NCBI GenBank assembly: GCA_020747015.1
Contig: JAGTJM010000067.1
Location: 62,001-126,000 of the forward strand
DNA length: 64,000 bases
Source: Pyrenochaeta sp. MPI-SDFR-AT-0127
Lineage: Eukaryota > Ascomycota > Dothideomycetes > Pleosporales > Cucurbitariaceae
Direction: 5' to 3'
Of this stretch, positions 1-10,655 are shown piece by piece. How positions within the stretch are numbered: the first letter of the stretch is position 1; every line of letters starts with the position of its first letter. The notes under the pieces were generated by a model. That model saw only the letters and a list, made by a program, of their open reading frames with translations. It did not search any database and was not told where the DNA came from. Made by a program: the position numbers and the translations under genes.

Positions 1-1646
1 ACTGCGAGTAGCGTTGTCCACGTCGCTTGGTATCAGCGGTTTCTGGGATCCGTTGGCGGCAGTACTAGTCAAACTACTCAGATCGTCACCAGTTCTTATG
101 GAGAGAAGTTTGGTTGTTGCATTGGCGAGAGGGTCGATAGCGATGCTAGCTGGATTGGGCCCACTCACTGCCGCCGTAAGTTTTACGCCGGCAAGTGTGT
201 TTGTCTCCTGAACGACAGTTACGATACCGTTCGCATCTGATTTAACTTGAACTGGAATGGAGGGCTGCAACACGTAGTAAGTGTTGTTTATATATACAGG
301 AACAGGGACTTCTGAAGTGACCGCAATCGACGTCGACGGCACAGGTGCGCCATAGTCATCTTGGACGGCGATGTGGGTTGTGAAGCTCGTATACTCGACG
401 TAGTTGCTCATATCAGTTGTTGGTAGCATGATACTTCGCTGGACCCATTCTCCAGAAGACTGCTGTGTAAATTGCAGTAGCTCATCCCCAGACGAGTAGG
501 CAAATAGGACCGTGTTGGACGCCGAATTGTTCAGATAGAAAGCGTATTGGGTAATTCCAGCAGCGAACGGCACAGGATAGGACCAGGCAGAAATTGTGGT
601 CTCTGAACCCGCAGGGCAGTCTGTATGAAACAGCTCTCCTTGTGCGTTCATGGCCCAGACAACTGTCTTGGAGTTAACCGTAGATGCCGAGAGTGAACGT
701 ACACCTGCGAAGAGGTTCACTCCTCCTATGACGACGTTTGGTACTACCAGGGTAGCTGTTGCTGAATCGTGCTGATTATCTGGTGCAAACATGTATAGCC
801 CACCCTCTGTGGCGACGAACAAGTTGTTTCACCATTTCCATCGAGAGCTGAAGCAATAGCTGAGGACTGTGGTGGCAAGGTCAGCCGAGCGGGCGACGGT
901 GCCAGATTCGGGTTCCAATAATTATACTGAGGCACAAAGATCAACTCCTGTTTGCCCCCTATCATCCCAAACGTATATATCCCCGGAACATAATCGTTAG
1001 ACCGGTGTCCCAGGACGCTAGAGATCGACCCGGCTTCGAGGTTTGCGGCCAGCGTGTGTCGGCACCATTTTGTGGGCGACGATGGTGTTATGTAATATCG
1101 GTCGAGGATCTGTAGTGGGTCACCTGGACTTCGAATGACATCAACGAAGCAAGCCAGCACATCGGGTTGGGCGGAGTCGTCCCCGCTGGAGACGTTCATA
1201 AGGTAGATATCTGAGATATTGAGAGGGCTTGGGGCTGTTATGCCAGCAGCGTCGAAAGGCATTTTCGACCAGGTAACTCCATTGGCCCAATCATCAGCAG
1301 AATTGCTGTGACCCAGGGACATGTAGAGCGAATCGGCACCTGAGGTCGTGACCACAAGAGCAACATCGAACTTGAAAGTCTGAGGATTTTGAGCAACCGC
1401 AAAAGCCTTGACTTGGATAGCGTTGCCCCCGTTGATCGTAAAGATAGAGGAGGATACGTCGATGCGAGTCCAGCCTGTTTGACTCTGACGAACCTCACGT
1501 GTGACATAGAGTACATGATCCGTGCCGATCGAGAAGAAAAGTGAGTCACCTTCAGGAGTCTGCAGCACGTCGAAGGTCATATCTGGAGACATGACTTCGG
1601 CGTGCTTCTGATTTTTCATCAGCTCAGAGCTCCCGATGAGTTTCAT
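1..1646 (-). CDS. uncharacterised beta-propeller-like protein, 3' end beyond window
   Basis: I do not recognise a named family. The frame opens at the ATG at 1646; the same frame extends upstream to 1697 but only from a GTG. It runs to about 829 through short hydrophobic/aromatic segments such as FSIGTDHVLYVTRE and YVPGIYTFGMIGGKQEL, spaced as in a beta-propeller or lectin-like repeat. It then falls into a wrong frame and stops near 744. The next frame, entered at 826, is open without interruption to base 1 (about 275 codons) and continues the theme (NNLFVATEGGLYMFAPDNQ), followed by a beta-rich, Ig-like stretch (VPVPVYINNTYYVLQPSIPV). Adding one A to the short A-run (T-run 827-829 on the plus strand) would join the frames, so either the gene is frameshifted or one base is missing from the assembly. 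The C-terminus is outside the window. It is divergent from the 570-residue gene at 2649. Confidence 0.6.
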
Positions 1647-1697
1647 TCTGACTGAAATATAGAGAAATGCGGTAGAAGAAAGAATTGGATAGTACAC

Positions 1698-2648
1698 AGT
1701 GAAGACGATCGAATCTATGTAAGTGCCAGCATTTATATAATCAAAATCTCTAGTATCAAACTATATGTGAGCCTGCCTGAGGCCAAATTTGGGGGAACAG
1801 ACCGATATTCTTTAGCATGAACGCCAATAAATGCCGAGTGGTCCTGGACAGCGCAGTGCCGTGTACTTGGCAAACAATCCAGACTGAGAGAAGCGATGCT
1901 TGGGCTATCGCAGACAGCTTGTCGAGCACACGTGTACGACAAGATCACACCGCTCATCTGACCCAGTCCGCAAAAGAAGAAGCAATTACATAGAAGCCCT
2001 CACTTTTGAGCGGAAAGTTCACTATCTGTACGCTATCGCCACATCATGTACCTAATGATGCGGGATCACGTGCGTGAAAAGCGCCCCTATTCGTACATTC
2101 TTGTGAGAAGCGAAATGTGGGGCACAATAAGATAAACTTTTGAAAGTAATGCCTCAAGTACTTTAGGAAGATGTATGAATGATACGATGTGCTTTGGTGG
2201 CATTGGTTTGTGTTCAGGTACAATCTGTAAACGGAAGTGGACCAAGCGTCTGTGGCGAGGAGGCGTCACGTCAGGAAGCCCAGCCAGCCACACGAGGACT
2301 GGCTTCACATCGCCAGCCTGAAACAAGTAAACCTGCGCGATAGACTGCTGTGCACAATCTGGATTCTAGAACTTGTGGAGAACATGTCGCATATTAGCGT
2401 TAAGTTTCAGTGAGACGTATGTAACCAGCAATGAGGATTGCACACCGCTACAATAAAGACATATGCGATGGAGCCATCGAGACTTGAACTAGGTCGGGCG
2501 ACTATAGTTGAACATGCGCTGAACGTAAACTTATCAAACTACCTATAGATTTATGTATAAAACCGTGCGCCTGCTGCTTGGTTTCTGTATCAACAACACT
2601 TCAATCAAAGCCTCTCCAACCTTCTAAAGCCCTTTTTCAATATTCAAA
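1698..2648. other. intergenic, shared divergent promoter region
   Basis: No convincing gene. It separates two divergently transcribed genes, so it probably holds both promoters. A TATA-like AT-rich stretch lies at 1732-1741 on the side of the minus-strand gene. A clear TATA box for the plus-strand gene is at 2556-2562. A tRNA-like 3' motif on the minus strand around 2470-2505 is discussed under rejected items. Confidence 0.5.
2556..2562 (+). promoter_or_regulatory. TATA box of the 570-residue protein gene
   Basis: TATAAAA lies about 87 bp upstream of the ATG at 2649. A pyrimidine- and CAA-rich leader follows (around 2585-2630), which is typical of fungal transcription starts. Confidence 0.5.
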
Positions 2649-4361
2649 ATGGCACCTTCTGAATCCAATCTTTCTTCTCCCAAATATGGCTATGACTTCA
2701 TAGTCGCTCTCACCCAAGCTAGCATCAATGCAACTATGCTCGAATTCATGAGCTCTCGCCAGGAGCCTGTGGCCAATGTGTGCTACATTGCCAACGCAGA
2801 TGGACAGCCTGAGCAAATTGACTACGAGGAGCTCAAGAGTCGTGCTGGAGGCACTGATCCCTTCAGTGTTCCGGACGCGGTCAGCTCGACAAACCCAGCT
2901 CTGACGAACCTCATCCAAGCACGTTTCATGGGAGGCTTCCAGGCACAGATTGGCATACCGCCAATGGATAATCCAAAAACACTCCCAGACATTGTTACTC
3001 TGGGCTCTGACACAACGGAGATTGTTTACAACATGTACTGTTCTGAATTCACGATCGTTTCCCTCAACCCTGGTGGTCCTTATTCGGCGGCTCCTTCATT
3101 CATGAAGCGCTCACAACCCAAAAACAATCCGTGGGTTTTCAGGTCCAAGGTCAATCTCAATCTCTCCCAAGTGGGCCAAGGAGGGTTTAGTACCCTGCCG
3201 CCGGTTGTTCAGGCGCAGATCAAGAATATGAGCGACACGGCGTTCAGCATTCAGCAGTTGCTGTTCGACCTGAACACCGCTGCGCTCTCTGACTTCCCGA
3301 CCCTAGAGGGCGTGGCGCCAGGCACCCCGTTGTGGATGATGATGCAGCAGTATTTCACTGGCGCATATTTCAACCAATTGAAGAAGGACGGACAACCGAT
3401 GCTAGGATGCGCCATCGTCCATCAAGGGGCGGCAGCGTCCACAATGACGATAACTGATCTGAATATGGAGGTGTGCCCATATGTTGATGGCACTGGGAAG
3501 CCATCTGCAGCAGCGAATCTGACAGAACAGAGTCTGGCTACGCTAAACTACCTTTGCGCTGCCGATGGCGCCCAGCTACCACCATCTGTTCCTTTCTCTT
3601 GGAACTGGGTTGATCCAAGTGACATGACCGACCACGACGGCATTTTGTCCATCAACCGGACCACCTTCACGAACTATTTCCGACAAATGCTAGCACCCTA
3701 TGTCCCCAAGGCTTGCATCAAGGTCTACGCTAGTGTTACCGCGGACGGCCTAGGTTCTGATATGAGCTGGAATTTCACTCCTGGCGAAAATCCAACTGTG
3801 ACTACTCCTGGGGGTCAAACGGTGTTGCAGTATGACTACAACAGCTCGGACTCAGACCAAGCCGGCGTGAATGGAGCGCTTGGCCACCTTTCGCTCAACA
3901 GTACGTACAGCATGACGGTGGACTTTGTCAACAACACAAACACCATCGTCATCAAGCAACATCTTGTGATTTATTGCGACATGAAGAAGAATTTCACTTC
4001 CGAGGATGGCAACATTTTCGATAAAACTATCGTTGACACGTACACTATCGCAGTTACTGACGATGGCGGCTTGCAAACCACGCTGCATAGCGACGTAGCA
4101 GACAACTCTGTTTCAATCACGACAGACGCGTTTCAGAACTTCTTCACGCACATGAATGAAGTCGGCGCCGATGTCAAAACAGCAGCGAACGATGTGGGCA
4201 GCAGTGGCCTGACGGACATACCCGTCTCTACGCTTCAAAAATACGTTTTCCCTGGTGGAAAATCTTTCATCTTCAAGGACGCGCGATTCTCTAACAATCA
4301 GGATCTGTTTGCTTCCATTTCTTATGCTGATACAACGGGTCCTATGACGGTGCCACCTTAG
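2649..4361 (+). CDS. uncharacterised 570-residue protein (fungal/bacterial-type family, function unknown)
   Basis: One uninterrupted exon of 570 codons starts at an ATG preceded by CAAA. The N-terminus (YGYDFIVALTQASINATM) is a strong, conserved-looking block. Blocks such as YNMYCSEFTIVSLNPGG and WVFRSKVNLNLSQVGQGGF follow, then a long beta-rich half with many Asn/Thr/Ser residues. There is no signal peptide and no membrane segment, so it is probably cytosolic or released without a leader. The pattern (a hydrophobic helix after a short strand, then long beta meanders) would suit a lipid-binding TULIP-like fold, but this is only a structural guess. Intron absence and the divergent arrangement with the propeller-like gene (951 bp apart) suggest that the two may work together. 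I assign no function. Confidence 0.75.
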   Translation: MAPSESNLSSPKYGYDFIVALTQASINATMLEFMSSRQEPVANVCYIANADGQPEQIDYEELKSRAGGTDPFSVPDAVSSTNPALTNLIQARFMGGFQAQIGIPPMDNPKTLPDIVTLGSDTTEIVYNMYCSEFTIVSLNPGGPYSAAPSFMKRSQPKNNPWVFRSKVNLNLSQVGQGGFSTLPPVVQAQIKNMSDTAFSIQQLLFDLNTAALSDFPTLEGVAPGTPLWMMMQQYFTGAYFNQLKKDGQPMLGCAIVHQGAAASTMTITDLNMEVCPYVDGTGKPSAAANLTEQSLATLNYLCAADGAQLPPSVPFSWNWVDPSDMTDHDGILSINRTTFTNYFRQMLAPYVPKACIKVYASVTADGLGSDMSWNFTPGENPTVTTPGGQTVLQYDYNSSDSDQAGVNGALGHLSLNSTYSMTVDFVNNTNTIVIKQHLVIYCDMKKNFTSEDGNIFDKTIVDTYTIAVTDDGGLQTTLHSDVADNSVSITTDAFQNFFTHMNEVGADVKTAANDVGSSGLTDIPVSTLQKYVFPGGKSFIFKDARFSNNQDLFASISYADTTGPMTVPP

Positions 4362-5376
4362 TGTGCGAAGTTGTTGATTTTCGGTGATGAAAGCACTCTC
4401 TACGATTCTACGGCGATGTTTTCATGACTTTGCAGCAAAAAATGTAGTTCTCTGATACATCTAATTCATAGACACTGCCAATGGAATTGAGAATTGATCA
4501 ACTTTGTCTGAGGCAGTTATCTTAGGACATCGCTACAGCGCTCATATAGTGCAATCGAATATTACATGTTCCTTAAATCCGCGTCAGAATAGTGAATTCG
4601 ACACAATAATAATGTGCTGGGCGATCCGACAAGCGTAAGCCACGCCACGCACATGGTATGGGAACGGTATCGGCTCGGCTCGGTCCCGACACAATCGTGG
4701 AGGGACTCCTCGCTTGTGGTCTTGCACAAACTTTCAGCCCTCGCTACGGGGGACTCGGTCACAGCCCCTAGAGGTTAGATTGAGAACTAGCTCAAACGCT
4801 TGGGCACACCTTGGGAAAGCCTGGATCCCTCACATCTCAAGGAATATCGTCCATAACTTGATAATTACTGTGAAGCTTAGGATACTTTTTCTTTCTCAAT
4901 TTATTTTCACTAATAATTTATACAATGACAGGATGCTTCACGTGGCTCAATGGAAGTGAGTCGTGTTTACATAAGATGAGCATCTCCTGTTTTCCTGCTG
5001 CGAAGAATGGCTTCGGCATACTGGGGGATATATACTACGGATCAGTTCTATGCCCGCATCGTGCAGCGTTCAGAGGTGAACAGCAGATGACTATGATCCA
5101 TTAGGCCCAATGGAAATTTCTCTCTTCTAATATTGTATTTCGATTGTACGAACGAAGACTTCCGTCCAGTGTGTGCGTCGGAATCAATAAACTAAGTAGT
5201 GGGGGTTCACTGCTCATACTGGACTCGTTGAAAATCATTTGGCGCAGAAACAAATTGTATGGAATCCTCTTTCCGTAGAATTTGCGCCCTCCAGCACTAC
5301 TGAATCTGTAACTGCGGACGCTGCAAATTGTAACATAGAAAATGACGCGTGATGAAATACAATACATGCAGAACCT
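4362..5376. other. intergenic region between convergent genes
   Basis: No supported gene. Around 4660-4700 there is a short run of CGG-containing triplets (CGGCTCGGCTCGG), which could be chance or Zn2Cys6 half-sites. Short open frames here have no coding character. Confidence 0.4.
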
Positions 5377-7374
5377 TTAGGGCGACCTTGGAATCTTCGA
5401 CGTCTCCATTTGGAGCGAATCCTGCTGTGAGCTCACTCTATCCTGAGATTCAATCGGTCGGACTGTCTCAGTATCCCCTTTAGTTAGCACCATTGAGTGG
5501 AGACTGCTTTTGGGGGACGTGACTTGGCAAATGGAAGAGGACTTGGCCATGGTCATCGAGGATGTATGCGATAAACTCCTCTTTAGCGTATCATCTTCCT
5601 GGGGTAAAATTGGCCCTTGAGTGATCAGATGTGGGCTCAGATAATCCTGTGAAACGACAGGCTCTACATCTGTAAACAAGTCCACAGGGCCAGAGTCTGC
5701 TGTCACCCTGCCACTATTCTTTTCATTTCCCGGGCAAGCCTGTTTTCCGATCTCAACCATCAATGTTGGTGAATTTTGTTTAAGGACATGGTCGCCAAAT
5801 CCATTTCTATGCTTGCCAGGACTTGCCATGATGGTCGATCCTGGGCTGGTATATATCCTGGCCAGACCCTTTTGGTTAGACTCAAGGTTCTGGTCAGTTC
5901 CAAGGGATGCACGACGTAGGAAGTCTCTGTCTTTTGATGGTTTCTTTGCTCCAACAGAATTTTGGGCTACAGTCGTGCCCTGCTCTGCAAGTCTTGCGTT
6001 GTAAATCATCCAATCTACCTTCCCATCTGGTATGCATTTGTTATCGAGTTCTTGCTTGTTTCGTCTTAAAAACCACCAGTAGTGTCCCGTAAGCCAAAGT
6101 TCCAACAAAACAAGCAGCAGCAGCATTACCAAGCATGCCGTTGAGAGCTGCACAGTGGTCATCCAGACACTTAATTTTCGAGTTGAAGGCTGGGATAACC
6201 ATGTGTTTACTGACACCATATAGGCTTGGTATAAACGGAATAATGTTTGCGGGTTGGGAACAATAACAATTTGGTTCTTGGATGACTGTTTCCCAAGCTC
6301 ACTCATCCAGAACTTGGTATAAGCCTCATTCAACGACCATGTATCATTAGTCCAGATCCAAGGCACAGTACTTTCATCCAATACATCAGTCTTTCGAGTG
6401 ATGACGCATTCAAACCTTGAGTAGCTCGCATTCTGCACTGGCCCAGAGGGCCGCCATGTTTTTGATAGGCCCTGCGTGGTATCTTCGTTCTCTAACGAAA
6501 CGCTGAAGTTCTTAGCATGGAAGGCCGAGACGGAAACCTTGAGGGTGTCGTTGTTGAAATACATGCGGTCGTTGACTACGGGGTCGGATTGGATCAAGAT
6601 CCAGAATATCGCATCTTTAACGATTGTGCCATGATTTCTCGTGTAAGTATATTCGAAAGAAAAGCCACGTTCAATTCGATTCTCGGAAAAGTTGAGCCAG
6701 GCCGAATCATAGGTGGCGCGGAATGCTGGGAATGCGTCTAATGGCTGATCAAACGTGCCGTTTCCAGAGGCGGTGACGTTTTGTAGCAAGTCTTCGTCGT
6801 GAAGTTCGCAAGCTGCACGCCAAATTGGATTCCATTCTTGTGTGGCGTAGACCCACGGCTTCGTCACTGGAGGTTGGTATTCCAAAATTTGGTCGTACGG
6901 AAATCCAGCATTATTCAAGCTCTGTATTGTATCGTTCCATTCGATATATGCGCCAAGGCGGTTGCCAATGAAGCCTTCGCCATTCGTCGCTTGCAGTACT
7001 TCGACTTCTTTTACCTGCACAGTCTGCGTTGTCCTTAACGATACCTTAGCAATAGGCCCAGCAAACATGCAAGCTAGCGTGACCATAAAAATAATAACAA
7101 CCTGGAGAAGGAGGCGCCAATTGTCTTTTGCAAACATTCGCCGACGCAGTACTTTAACTGCATCGTACCCTTCTCCCAGACTAGCAAGGCTCAGTAATGC
7201 AGATAAAGGCACCTCAATCTTTCCATTCAGTACTTTTGTTGTACCCCGCTGCCACCAATACCTCGAGAAAGTCCATACTCCGATTGTACCTATCACCGAA
7301 ATAAAGACGTTAAGCGCCGCTTGTACACTAGTGATACCCCAACGCGTGGACACGCTAATCCACATTGCGGACAT
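5377..7374 (-). CDS. uncharacterised fungal plasma-membrane protein with three membrane segments
   Basis: Single exon of 665 residues from the ATG at 7374; the frame extends 11 codons upstream only from a TTG. Two membrane segments lie near the N-terminus (about residues 15-35, around QAALNVFISVIGTIGVWTFS, and about 85-110, around LLLQVVIIFMVTLACMFAGP). A luminal or extracellular domain of about 280 residues follows, with many N-glycosylation sequons and YxYTRN-like aromatic motifs. A third segment is near residue 400-425 (STACLVMLLLLVLLELWLTG). The tail is Ser/Thr/Lys-rich, low-complexity and probably cytosolic. Large fungal proteins of this layout are common and mostly unnamed; I assign no activity. 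The C-terminal tail is probably disordered and a phosphorylation target (inference). Confidence 0.75.
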   Translation of the reverse strand: MSAMWISVSTRWGITSVQAALNVFISVIGTIGVWTFSRYWWQRGTTKVLNGKIEVPLSALLSLASLGEGYDAVKVLRRRMFAKDNWRLLLQVVIIFMVTLACMFAGPIAKVSLRTTQTVQVKEVEVLQATNGEGFIGNRLGAYIEWNDTIQSLNNAGFPYDQILEYQPPVTKPWVYATQEWNPIWRAACELHDEDLLQNVTASGNGTFDQPLDAFPAFRATYDSAWLNFSENRIERGFSFEYTYTRNHGTIVKDAIFWILIQSDPVVNDRMYFNNDTLKVSVSAFHAKNFSVSLENEDTTQGLSKTWRPSGPVQNASYSRFECVITRKTDVLDESTVPWIWTNDTWSLNEAYTKFWMSELGKQSSKNQIVIVPNPQTLFRLYQAYMVSVNTWLSQPSTRKLSVWMTTVQLSTACLVMLLLLVLLELWLTGHYWWFLRRNKQELDNKCIPDGKVDWMIYNARLAEQGTTVAQNSVGAKKPSKDRDFLRRASLGTDQNLESNQKGLARIYTSPGSTIMASPGKHRNGFGDHVLKQNSPTLMVEIGKQACPGNEKNSGRVTADSGPVDLFTDVEPVVSQDYLSPHLITQGPILPQEDDTLKRSLSHTSSMTMAKSSSICQVTSPKSSLHSMVLTKGDTETVRPIESQDRVSSQQDSLQMETSKIPRSP

Positions 7375-8991
7375 GGTGATCCTAATTTCGGAGTTGATCT
7401 GCTTCAAGGTAAATTTCCGGTGTAGCTAGGTTGTGTGTCATAAATACTGAGAAAATAGTGGTCAATCTGGAAAAAAATCTGGCAGTGTATGAAGAGTTGT
7501 GGTATAGTTCGGCCCTCAACCGCCTTCTTATTGATGTTGAGTGAATATTAACAAGAACCATATGCACAGTCTGCCATTCATAGCAGGGCGTACTGAATGT
7601 TGTCTCGTTCCGCAAATGAAAAATGCAGGAATGAAGTCTGGCGATCAAGTTTTGCTTGTTTCAAAAGTTAGCACGTCAGTCGAGGCAGAATTCAAGCAAG
7701 GAAAATAAGACATTGCCTCAGATTGAAGCAGAGAACCTGATATCAGGCAAGGCAGAAAGCGATGAACTAATGTTGTTGGTTGAAGGAAACGCGACGCCAC
7801 GTCCATCAGCTAGTCAGCATTGGCAGAGGCGAATTTGCGACATGATTTGTCTGGTCTATGGGACCGATGGCTACATGCTTTGATCTCAAGCCACATATTA
7901 CAAACTCTCAGAAATGCTTTATTAATGCCAATCTAAGATGTGACTTTTTGAGACTGGTAGAAATTACAAGGACTGCACATTTGTACGGTCGAAATAAACC
8001 CTAAAGTGGTGTTGCAAGAACCCCCTCCTCAGCGACCTAATGTGAATGGCAGCGCTCTCTAGAGAAAAGAAATTTTAGAGTTCCACTATTTTCGCGTTTC
8101 TGCCTGCCTTTTTCCGCGTAAGCCAAACATAAAATCACGACATTCGCACTGGCGGACATCGGGCAATCGACTCGGTTTCTGTTGAAAATCTTGCCGCTGA
8201 TCGATGGCACAGCCTGCCGATAACGAGTCCCTCACACTACATGAATTGTACAGCCCACTGTTATATTGACACGTACATGTGCCGATCATTCTGTTCACGA
8301 GGGGGTTATCTTCACCAAAGGTGGGCGGCATTGGGCTTTTGCCTGCATTCAGGGCGTTGCCAACAAGGCTGAACAAGGATGTCCCCACCCTCTTCGCGCA
8401 CTATTCGAAATGGCTCATGAGATGGATGTATATAGACCTTGGTCAGCTGTTTCTGTACCCTAAGCTGCCTACATAATTCAGGACATCGATTCATCAACCA
8501 ATATTCAAACACTCAAAATATACTGGTAAAGGTCGAATTATTACTAAAGGACATATGGAACATCTCTGACTTCTGAAAGACTCTTCGACCATGACCGTAA
8601 CAAACGAAGCAACGATTGTGGCCCCTACTACCAAATCCTCTCCCCAGGAGGTTCAAAAGACACAACCTTGGCGAGCGTTTTGGCCTGCCACTGAGTCCAG
8701 CGGGACTCGAGATTATGAAATCAAGGCTGGCGCAGCTGGTGGAGGTGGTCAAATCAACGGAAAGAAAGGGTTCAATGACAATCATGAGTTTATCAGCTCT
8801 TGAACGAGATGTCAAGTTTGTGTCATTATGGATTTTCATTGTGTCTAGCTCCATCGCGTTTGTATGGTTGAGCACTCATGTTGGGTAAATTGTCACACAA
8901 GCCAGGAATTAAGGGAGGCACTCGTTACACGTGATAGCAGTCAATTCATTCCATCGTTGAAAGACAGTAAATTAAGCACAACACTTGAGCA
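7375..8991. other. long intergenic region with a doubtful short ORF
   Basis: Spacer of 1.6 kb between two minus-strand genes. A plus-strand 70-codon ORF (8591-8803) lies downstream of a TATA-like GTATATAG (about 8428-8435) and a CAA-rich leader, so a small transcript is conceivable. Its product (MTVTNEATIVAP... FWPATESSGTRDYE) matches nothing I know. A minus-strand 100-codon ORF (8086-8388) has several cysteines but no signal peptide. Neither is strong enough to call as a gene. Confidence 0.35.
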
Positions 8992-10082
8992 CTATGCAAA
9001 TACTACATAACAGCGGAGCTCGATACTAGATCGTGGTTTCGTGCCTTCATCAGCCAAGGGATTATGAAAACTCGTGTGCGCAACACCTGCTCAGTGAAAT
9101 TAATCAGCATCTTTAGAGTGATAATTGTGTCTAAGTCACAAGATTATACTGACCTCCTCCGTTCTCGTCGTCAGAGTCCTTCTGTACCAACATGATGATC
9201 TCATCGTCTTGTAAGTCCTTCACATAGTACCATTCATGCTCAGGATTATAATACACAACCTCATTCTCAGTGAATCGATTGTAGTACACAATGTCTGCCA
9301 CGTTCGTATCTAGTTTTTGATTCATTGTGCGGCGATCGCAAAGTGCCAGAGGCCAGTCGTTGCCAGGGCCTTGGAGAGATTTCCACAAACTTTGATGTGG
9401 GTGATAAGCCATATAACGAGTTTACCTTTGTAGTACGGGAATTCAGTGACTTACTTTATGGAGAGGACACGACGACATTCACCTGGGGGAATATTGAATG
9501 CTGACTTGGCTGTCTGAATGGCAAACTGAAGAGAGCAATCTAAAGCGAATCAGTACAATCGAGTTACCAAGCGAGCATGCCTGTAAGCTTACCAATGTGT
9601 GCTAATGTAGATGGCTGCATATGTTCAATCTTTAAGTCTTTTTCTAATGTGGGAAACTTTGCGTGTCTTTTGCGCAACTTGAAATATGAAGTGAGTACAA
9701 AAATATCAACGATAAGATGAGTATGCCACCTTACACCGTGTTCAAGTACATAAACACCTGAGGCATTGGGGAATTTGCGTTGTAACAGCCTTTGGATCTC
9801 AGAATAATAGACATCTTTGATATCCTCCAATTCGTCAAAGAGTGTTTCTGTCCACGGGCGATCCAGCCGCTCGACAGAGAAACCGTAGTCTTGAAAGTTT
9901 TCGGGCCCTTCTTTGGAACGAAAGTTGTGAATTGAGACTGGTTGGGTGACACTGGATGTATTCGAATCTGGTATTGCTCCACCAGTATCATACCTAACGA
10001 AGTATGGTTTTTCTTCGTCATGCTTTGGGTCTCGAACGGTATAGGCGATATTCGCCGAGACAAGATCACCATATCTGCTCAT
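8992..10082 (-). CDS. CmcJ/AsaB-like hydroxylase/methyltransferase family protein
   Basis: Five exons give a closed 282-residue frame: 10082-9735, 9677-9593, 9539-9455, 9389-9154 and 9086-8992. Introns run 9734-9678, 9592-9540, 9454-9390 and 9153-9087, all GT-AG. The protein shows the signatures of the fungal CmcJ/AsaB/NvfI-type family: an HNFR(S)KE block early, DYGFSVERLDRP, VYVLEHGLRKRH across intron 1, RRVLSINLWKSLQGPGNDWPLA across intron 3 followed by LCD, DIVYYNRFT, an NPEHEWYYV block, and an AHTSFHNP/SIELRCYV end. In this family the HH and R residues of such blocks form the Fe/2-oxoglutarate-type centre; I infer an oxidoreductase acting in secondary metabolism. The length is usual for the family. 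The start is the first ATG before the conserved region. The substrate is unknown, and no megasynthase lies nearby. Confidence 0.85.
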
Positions 10083-10655
10083 GATTGTAGCGTATGGCTA
10101 CTCAGCGTTTCTTGTGATATTAGACTGTCCAGTATCTTTGGTAGTAGTTTTTTTTTTAACTATGTTTCTGTTGGAAGGCGATGGATAGCCCATCTCCATA
10201 TGCGTACGTACAATTCAAGGAATGTGCTGATCAACGAGACATGTACATGCATGCATGAATATAGACTTTCCGGTCAGCGTGGCATATCGGAATCAGCCTG
10301 AGCTGTAGCTTAACTGGAGCTACGCTGGACTTTGCCACCTTCCATACAGTCAATCGTGGGGGTGCGGTAAGGTTACTGATTCGTTGACTGTTTGGCCAAG
10401 CATTGGTCAGGGATCATCAAGGCCGAGGCTGCAATGTTTTTTCCATTGATCAACAAATTGAAGTAGCGGGGTAAGCCACAAATGATAAGGTGACGGCACA
10501 GTCTCTGGTCATCCGGGCAGGGAGTGAAAAATGAAGCAACATTCCAGTGATCGGTCTCCAACATGCATGAATACCTAATACAGCCCAAAAGGATGAATAC
10601 TCCTTCATGCTACCACACAATGCCATGAACTTTTGAGTGTGATTCGACCGATCCC
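10083..10655. other. intergenic region
   Basis: Nothing convincing. It contains a T-run near 10149-10158 and some ATGCATG-type short palindromes around 10240-10255. It would hold the promoter of the CmcJ/AsaB-like gene and the 3' end of the amidase gene. Confidence 0.4.

Noticed and set aside
2468..2510. tRNA-like 3' end on the minus strand (GTTCAAGTCTCG... ending GGCTCCA)
   Set aside because: A T-loop-like GTTCAA and a CCA-like end are present, but no matching acceptor or D arm exists about 70 nt upstream on that strand, so a tRNA cannot be folded.
8086..8388. 100-codon cysteine-containing minus-strand ORF
   Set aside because: Has CxC pairs but no signal peptide or splice partner; not enough to call a gene.
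8591..8803. 70-codon plus-strand ORF downstream of a TATA-like element
   Set aside because: Promoter-like context is suggestive, but the peptide has no recognisable feature; it is mentioned only in the spacer entry.
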